A DNA stretch of 8,130 bases from Bacteroidota bacterium (GTDB lineage Bacteria; Bacteroidota; Bacteroidia; Chitinophagales; Chitinophagaceae): the NCBI GenBank assembly GCA_023386395.1, contig JAEWJV010000247.1:1-8130 (forward strand), written 5' to 3'. This document shows, piece after piece, positions 5,458 to 8,130 of this stretch. A model generated the notes under the pieces. It made no database searches. It was not told where the DNA came from and saw nothing but the letters and a program-made list of their open reading frames with translations. Position numbers and translations under genes: made by a program. Within the stretch, counting starts at the first letter, position 1. Each line of letters begins with the position of its first letter.

Positions 5458-7239
5458 TTACATAGGATACATTTGCTGGGCGTTCGTGCCTTTGTCATTG
5501 CACTTTATTCCATTCATACTTTCCATTTTGGTCAATGATGAGTTTTGTAACTTATCCATTATAAATTCGCCTTTAATATCAATTACGCTTTTAAACTTAA
5601 ATGTTGTATCTGTTGAAAAAATCAGTTCAACATTATCCTGCCCTAAAAGTTGTGCTACTAAATAATCATCTTTCAATCCAATTACAATCGTCTTTTTTGA
5701 GTTGCCTGTTAATTCATATTTGCCAACATAAGCAGATAAATTTTTTTTTGATGGTTTAATTTCTGTTTTTAAATTTTCTTCCAAAGATTTTTTTGAAACG
5801 GTATCGTTCACTCTATTCAATTCATATTTTTCTCCTTCAGCATCAACTAACATCTTCACGGTTTTTCCGTTTCCTTGATTTATAAACTCAATATTTACTG
5901 GCATTGATTTCATAAAAAAATGACTGTTGTCAGTTGAATAAAGATTTGTTTTGGCTAAACCTTCTGTTGGTGCTTCAACTTTTAATTGTCCGTTTGATAA
6001 GGAGATAATGGCTTTAGTTCTGCCTTCATAAACACCAACATATTGAGTTAAGATTTTTTCAGGCACTTTAACTGTTGGTTGATAGGGTTTGTAACCTTCC
6101 CATTTCCAGGGAATAGTAACTCCTGATAAATCTTCTACTAATTCTTTAAAAATACTTTCTCCGTTTAAACTGTTAGTCATTATTACTAAAGCATCTTTTT
6201 TATCAGGGAAACCAATCATATAATGTTGCCATCCATCTTCACTATGTCCTTCTTTAAAAAAGGCCCAACCATGCATGCATTTGAATAACCCACAGCCAAG
6301 CCCATAGGATAGCTGAATTTCTTTGTTGTCATTTGTTGTGTCATTATTAAGAGAGGGAAATTGCTGCTTGCTAAAAATTTTTATTTGCGGCGAAAGCATT
6401 TCCTGCTTTGATTGATTACTTATTTCTTTACACTGCATTAAGTAAGAAATAAAACGTGTATAATCTGCAATTGTAGTTTCCATTGAACCTGCTGCGTTGG
6501 CTTCGTTTCTTTTAGTTAATGTTAGCGTATCTTCATTTGCATCGTGCCCAACAGCATAATCTATGTCAAATGATTTCTGCCAAACAAAGCCTGTTTTCGT
6601 CATTCCAAATGGTTTGAATATTTGTTGCTGTGCAAGGTCTTCCAGTTTTTGATGTGTAACCGTTTCAACTACGAGTTGCAATAAGTATATTCCTTCTCCG
6701 GATTAAGCATAGCGTGTACCCGGCGTAAAAAATATTTGGAGTTTTTGCGTGCCATTTGGATTAAGCTGTCGCCAATTAGGAAAACCGGTTGTATGATTTA
6801 AACATTCTCTTGCAGTAATTAATTTCCAACGTTCATCACCTGCAAGGTCTTTGTAGTTTTCATATTCAGGCAATGGTTTAGGCAGATATTTATATAAAGG
6901 AGTGTCAAGGTTTACAACACCTTTGTCAACCAATTGCATTACAATGAATGCAAACACCAATTTTGAAAGTGAGGCTGCATAAAAGTTAGTAGCTGTATCA
7001 TTAAATTGCTTTGTCGTTTTGTTTTTATAACCATAACTTTTTATGTAGTTAACAGAATTGTTGTTGACAATTCCAACAGATAAACCAGTTACTCCTGCAG
7101 TGTCCATTAATTTTGTTACGATACTATCAACTGCTGTATTAGTAAGTATTCTTCCATTCGCAGTTTCAGTTTTTCTTTGCGAAAAAAGTGTTTGAGAGAT
7201 TGCGATGAGGGCTAAAAATAAAAATAGCTTTCTATTCAT
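5458..7239 (-). pseudogene. Secreted serine hydrolase (beta-lactamase-related) with in-frame stop at the catalytic Tyr codon
   Basis: From the ATG at 7239 to the TAA at 5458 there are 594 codons in one frame, broken only by a TAA at 6703-6705. The N-terminus is a signal peptide (MNRKLFLFLALIAISQTLFS), so the product is exported. Residues 90-93, SLSK, form the SxxK nucleophile motif of class C-like beta-lactamases and DD-peptidase relatives; LNHTTGFPNW is also typical. The stop falls in FTPGTRYA[stop]SGEGIYLLQLV, exactly where this family has YSGEGY, so the lost codon is the second catalytic motif Tyr (TAT or TAC to TAA). The later part has GHSEDGWQHYM in the position of the third motif and two C-terminal beta domains of DUF3471 type (VGVYEGRTKAII..., VGKYELTGNSK...). 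The rest of the frame is undamaged, so the break is recent or a sequencing error. The gene lies between spacers E4 and E5. Confidence 0.9.
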
Positions 7240-7258
7240 CAAAAAATTTAAAAGGTAT

Positions 7259-7289
7259 CAAAAATAAGTAAGGTGTGTCAATTGGCATA
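7259..7289 (-). promoter_or_regulatory. Possible Bacteroidota-type promoter of the serine hydrolase
   Basis: On the minus strand TATTTTTG (7259-7266) fits the TAnnTTTG -7 box of Bacteroidota. Nineteen bases upstream, TATG (7286-7289) is one change from the TTTG -33 element and falls on the edge of spacer E5. The start codon is about 20 bases downstream, so any 5' leader would be short. The match is partial. Confidence 0.3.
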
Positions 7290-7496
7290 ACGCCCAACGT
7301 TGAAGCATTTGTGAAGGCATGGAAATAGCGTTGGGTCAGCCGGTACAAATGCTTAATTGAAAATTGAAGTTGAAGATAATTACAAATGTTGAATAGCGTA
7401 TTGTCTGATGATAACAAAAGATGATAAGAATTACTGCTGTACAGTACAAGCGCGGCTTGTCAGCCATGCTTTTACAAATGCAACTGTTGTACGCAG
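7288..7496. repeat. Palindromic spacer E5
   Basis: The left end is TAACGCCCAACG (7288-7299) and the right end AACTGTTGTACGCAG (7482-7496). GCATTTGTGAAGGCATGG at 7305-7322 pairs with CCATGCTTTTACAAATGC at 7464-7481, 16 of 18 positions. A perfect inner hairpin, ACAAGC-GCG-GCTTGT, lies at 7446-7460. GCCCAAC (7293-7299), read on the minus strand, gives GTTGGGC, an exact match to the attC R' consensus GTTRRRY. The only open frame across it (minus strand, about 7232-7417) is not protein-like. Confidence 0.8.
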
Positions 7497-7497
7497 T

Positions 7498-7992
7498 TTA
7501 TTTTGAATTTTCAACACGATATTCTCTTGCTTCAATCATCAATGGATTGTTGTCAATTTCTTGTTCTGTCAAGTCCTGATGTGCTTGAATTTTAAAGTCA
7601 ATCGTATCTGTTAAAGCAATACCAACCTCATAAATATGTTTAGGTAGCTTATCAAGTAAAAACTGAATAGATTTATAAACTGCCACGCAAGCATTTAAAG
7701 CATAAGAAGCCAACTCTTCTCCGCCAAAATCGTCCATGTCGGGTGCAATTGTAGTTATGAGTTTTAATGTCTGGTCAACTAAACTTTTATCTATTTCTTG
7801 GGTTTGCGATTGCTCTAATATTTTAATTGCGTCAAGTAAAACATCTTTGTCGCCCCATTGATATTTGTCTGAAAATCCTGCATAGTCAAAATAGAGTTTT
7901 TTGCAAACTTCAACTGCTAAAGCCAACCGTTTATTGTTGTCAATAGAAAATACTTGTTTATTGAATTTCGTTATGAACTCTTCGTATTTCAT
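7498..7992 (-). CDS. DUF416-like (YjaG-related) protein
   Basis: The 164-residue, mostly helical protein resembles the DUF416 family. It opens MKYEEFITKFNKQVFSI, then has a helix with LALAVEVCKKLYFDYAGFSD, a run of acidic helices, and LASYALNACVAVYKSIQFLLD near the middle. It ends with ...PLMIEAREYRVENSK, near the hxxExxxQ-type tail of the family. E. coli YjaG is somewhat longer (about 196 residues). Function is unknown in the family. The ATG at 7992 gives the conventional start; a TTG five codons earlier is also in frame. There is no signal peptide, so it is presumably cytoplasmic. It stands alone between spacers E5 and E6: its stop is two bases from E5, and its start about a dozen bases from E6. 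The frame appears intact. Confidence 0.75.
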   Translation of the reverse strand: MKYEEFITKFNKQVFSIDNNKRLALAVEVCKKLYFDYAGFSDKYQWGDKDVLLDAIKILEQSQTQEIDKSLVDQTLKLITTIAPDMDDFGGEELASYALNACVAVYKSIQFLLDKLPKHIYEVGIALTDTIDFKIQAHQDLTEQEIDNNPLMIEAREYRVENSK

Positions 7993-8003
7993 GATGGTTG
8001 TTA

Positions 8004-8130
8004 CCAACGGAAACGGCTTGGCGATGTGGCGGTATTTAAAAATCGTCAGCCCGTAACCGCTGCTAAATTTATAATTAAAAGTTCATTTTTTATTCTACTG
8101 CCCGGCGTTATTCGTCGGCTGGAACTGAAG
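8004..8130. repeat. Palindromic spacer E6 (cut by the window end)
   Basis: It begins CCAACGG (8004-8010), followed by ACGGCTTGGCGATGTGGCGG, equivalent in position to the left arm of E2. From 8042 onward it aligns base by base with 3704-3791 of E2: TCGTC, GCCC, AACCGC, TAAAAGTTCA, GGCG, TTCGTC, GCTGGA and TGAAG are all shared in order. The expected right arm and GTTA end lie beyond the window. Confidence 0.75.

Noticed and set aside
5305..6705. Stop-codon reassignment or programmed readthrough of TAA
   Set aside because: TAA is the normal terminator of several intact genes here (for example at 1393-1395 and 3218-3220), the two interrupted positions would encode different residues, and no recoding structure is evident.
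2956..8130. CRISPR array
   Set aside because: The repeats are long, divergent palindromes separated by genes, not short identical repeats with short spacers.
1..8130. Insertion sequence or transposon
   Set aside because: No transposase or integrase frame and no matched terminal repeats with target duplication are visible.

Overview
The window looks like an accessory region of a Bacteroidota chromosome, probably a Chitinophagales/Sphingobacteriales-type organism. The evidence is AT-rich genes with few Shine-Dalgarno sites, Bacteroidota-type protein families (AraC regulator with NmrA-like oxidoreductase, serine hydrolase with tandem C-terminal domains, DUF416-like protein) and one promoter-like TAnnTTTG box. 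No rRNA, tRNA, transposase, integrase or CRISPR array is visible. Every gene I can support lies on the minus strand, so transcription runs from 8130 towards 1.

Layout, in + coordinates. 1-455 is gene-poor, with short decayed coding-like fragments, one long inverted repeat and a hairpin repeat. 456-2289 is a two-gene unit: an NmrA-like NAD(P)-binding protein followed 13 bp downstream by an AraC-family regulator. A pair of 11-bp direct repeats lies upstream of it. A ~45-bp hairpin repeat occurs after the regulator (386-421) and again upstream of the unit (2454-2491). 2493-2923 holds an apparently chimeric, truncated ATP-pyrophosphatase-like gene overlapping a tiny ORF.

From 2924 to 8130 the character changes. 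One or two small, functionally unrelated genes, all in one direction, alternate with GC-richer imperfect palindromes. The genes are an NTF2/SnoaL-like protein, a lipoprotein, a two-helix membrane protein with a zinc-ribbon protein, a secreted serine hydrolase and a DUF416-like protein. The spacers are at 2956-3202, 3665-3858, 4653-4851, 5404-5457 (short), 7288-7496 and 8004-8130 (cut by the window end). In most of them the + strand left end is close to YAACG and the right end close to GTTA, with long inner arms that pair. Three share a homologous core. This resembles an integron-type gene-cassette array with large attC-like sites, but no integrase is in view and most ends do not fit the strict attC R-box consensus. 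A family of dispersed palindromic repeats is the main alternative.

Two array genes are interrupted by a single in-frame TAA with the frame otherwise intact: the serine hydrolase, where the stop replaces the predicted catalytic Tyr codon, and the zinc-ribbon protein. A third gene appears to join two unrelated sequences. The array therefore looks like a store of exchangeable, partly decaying genes rather than one pathway.
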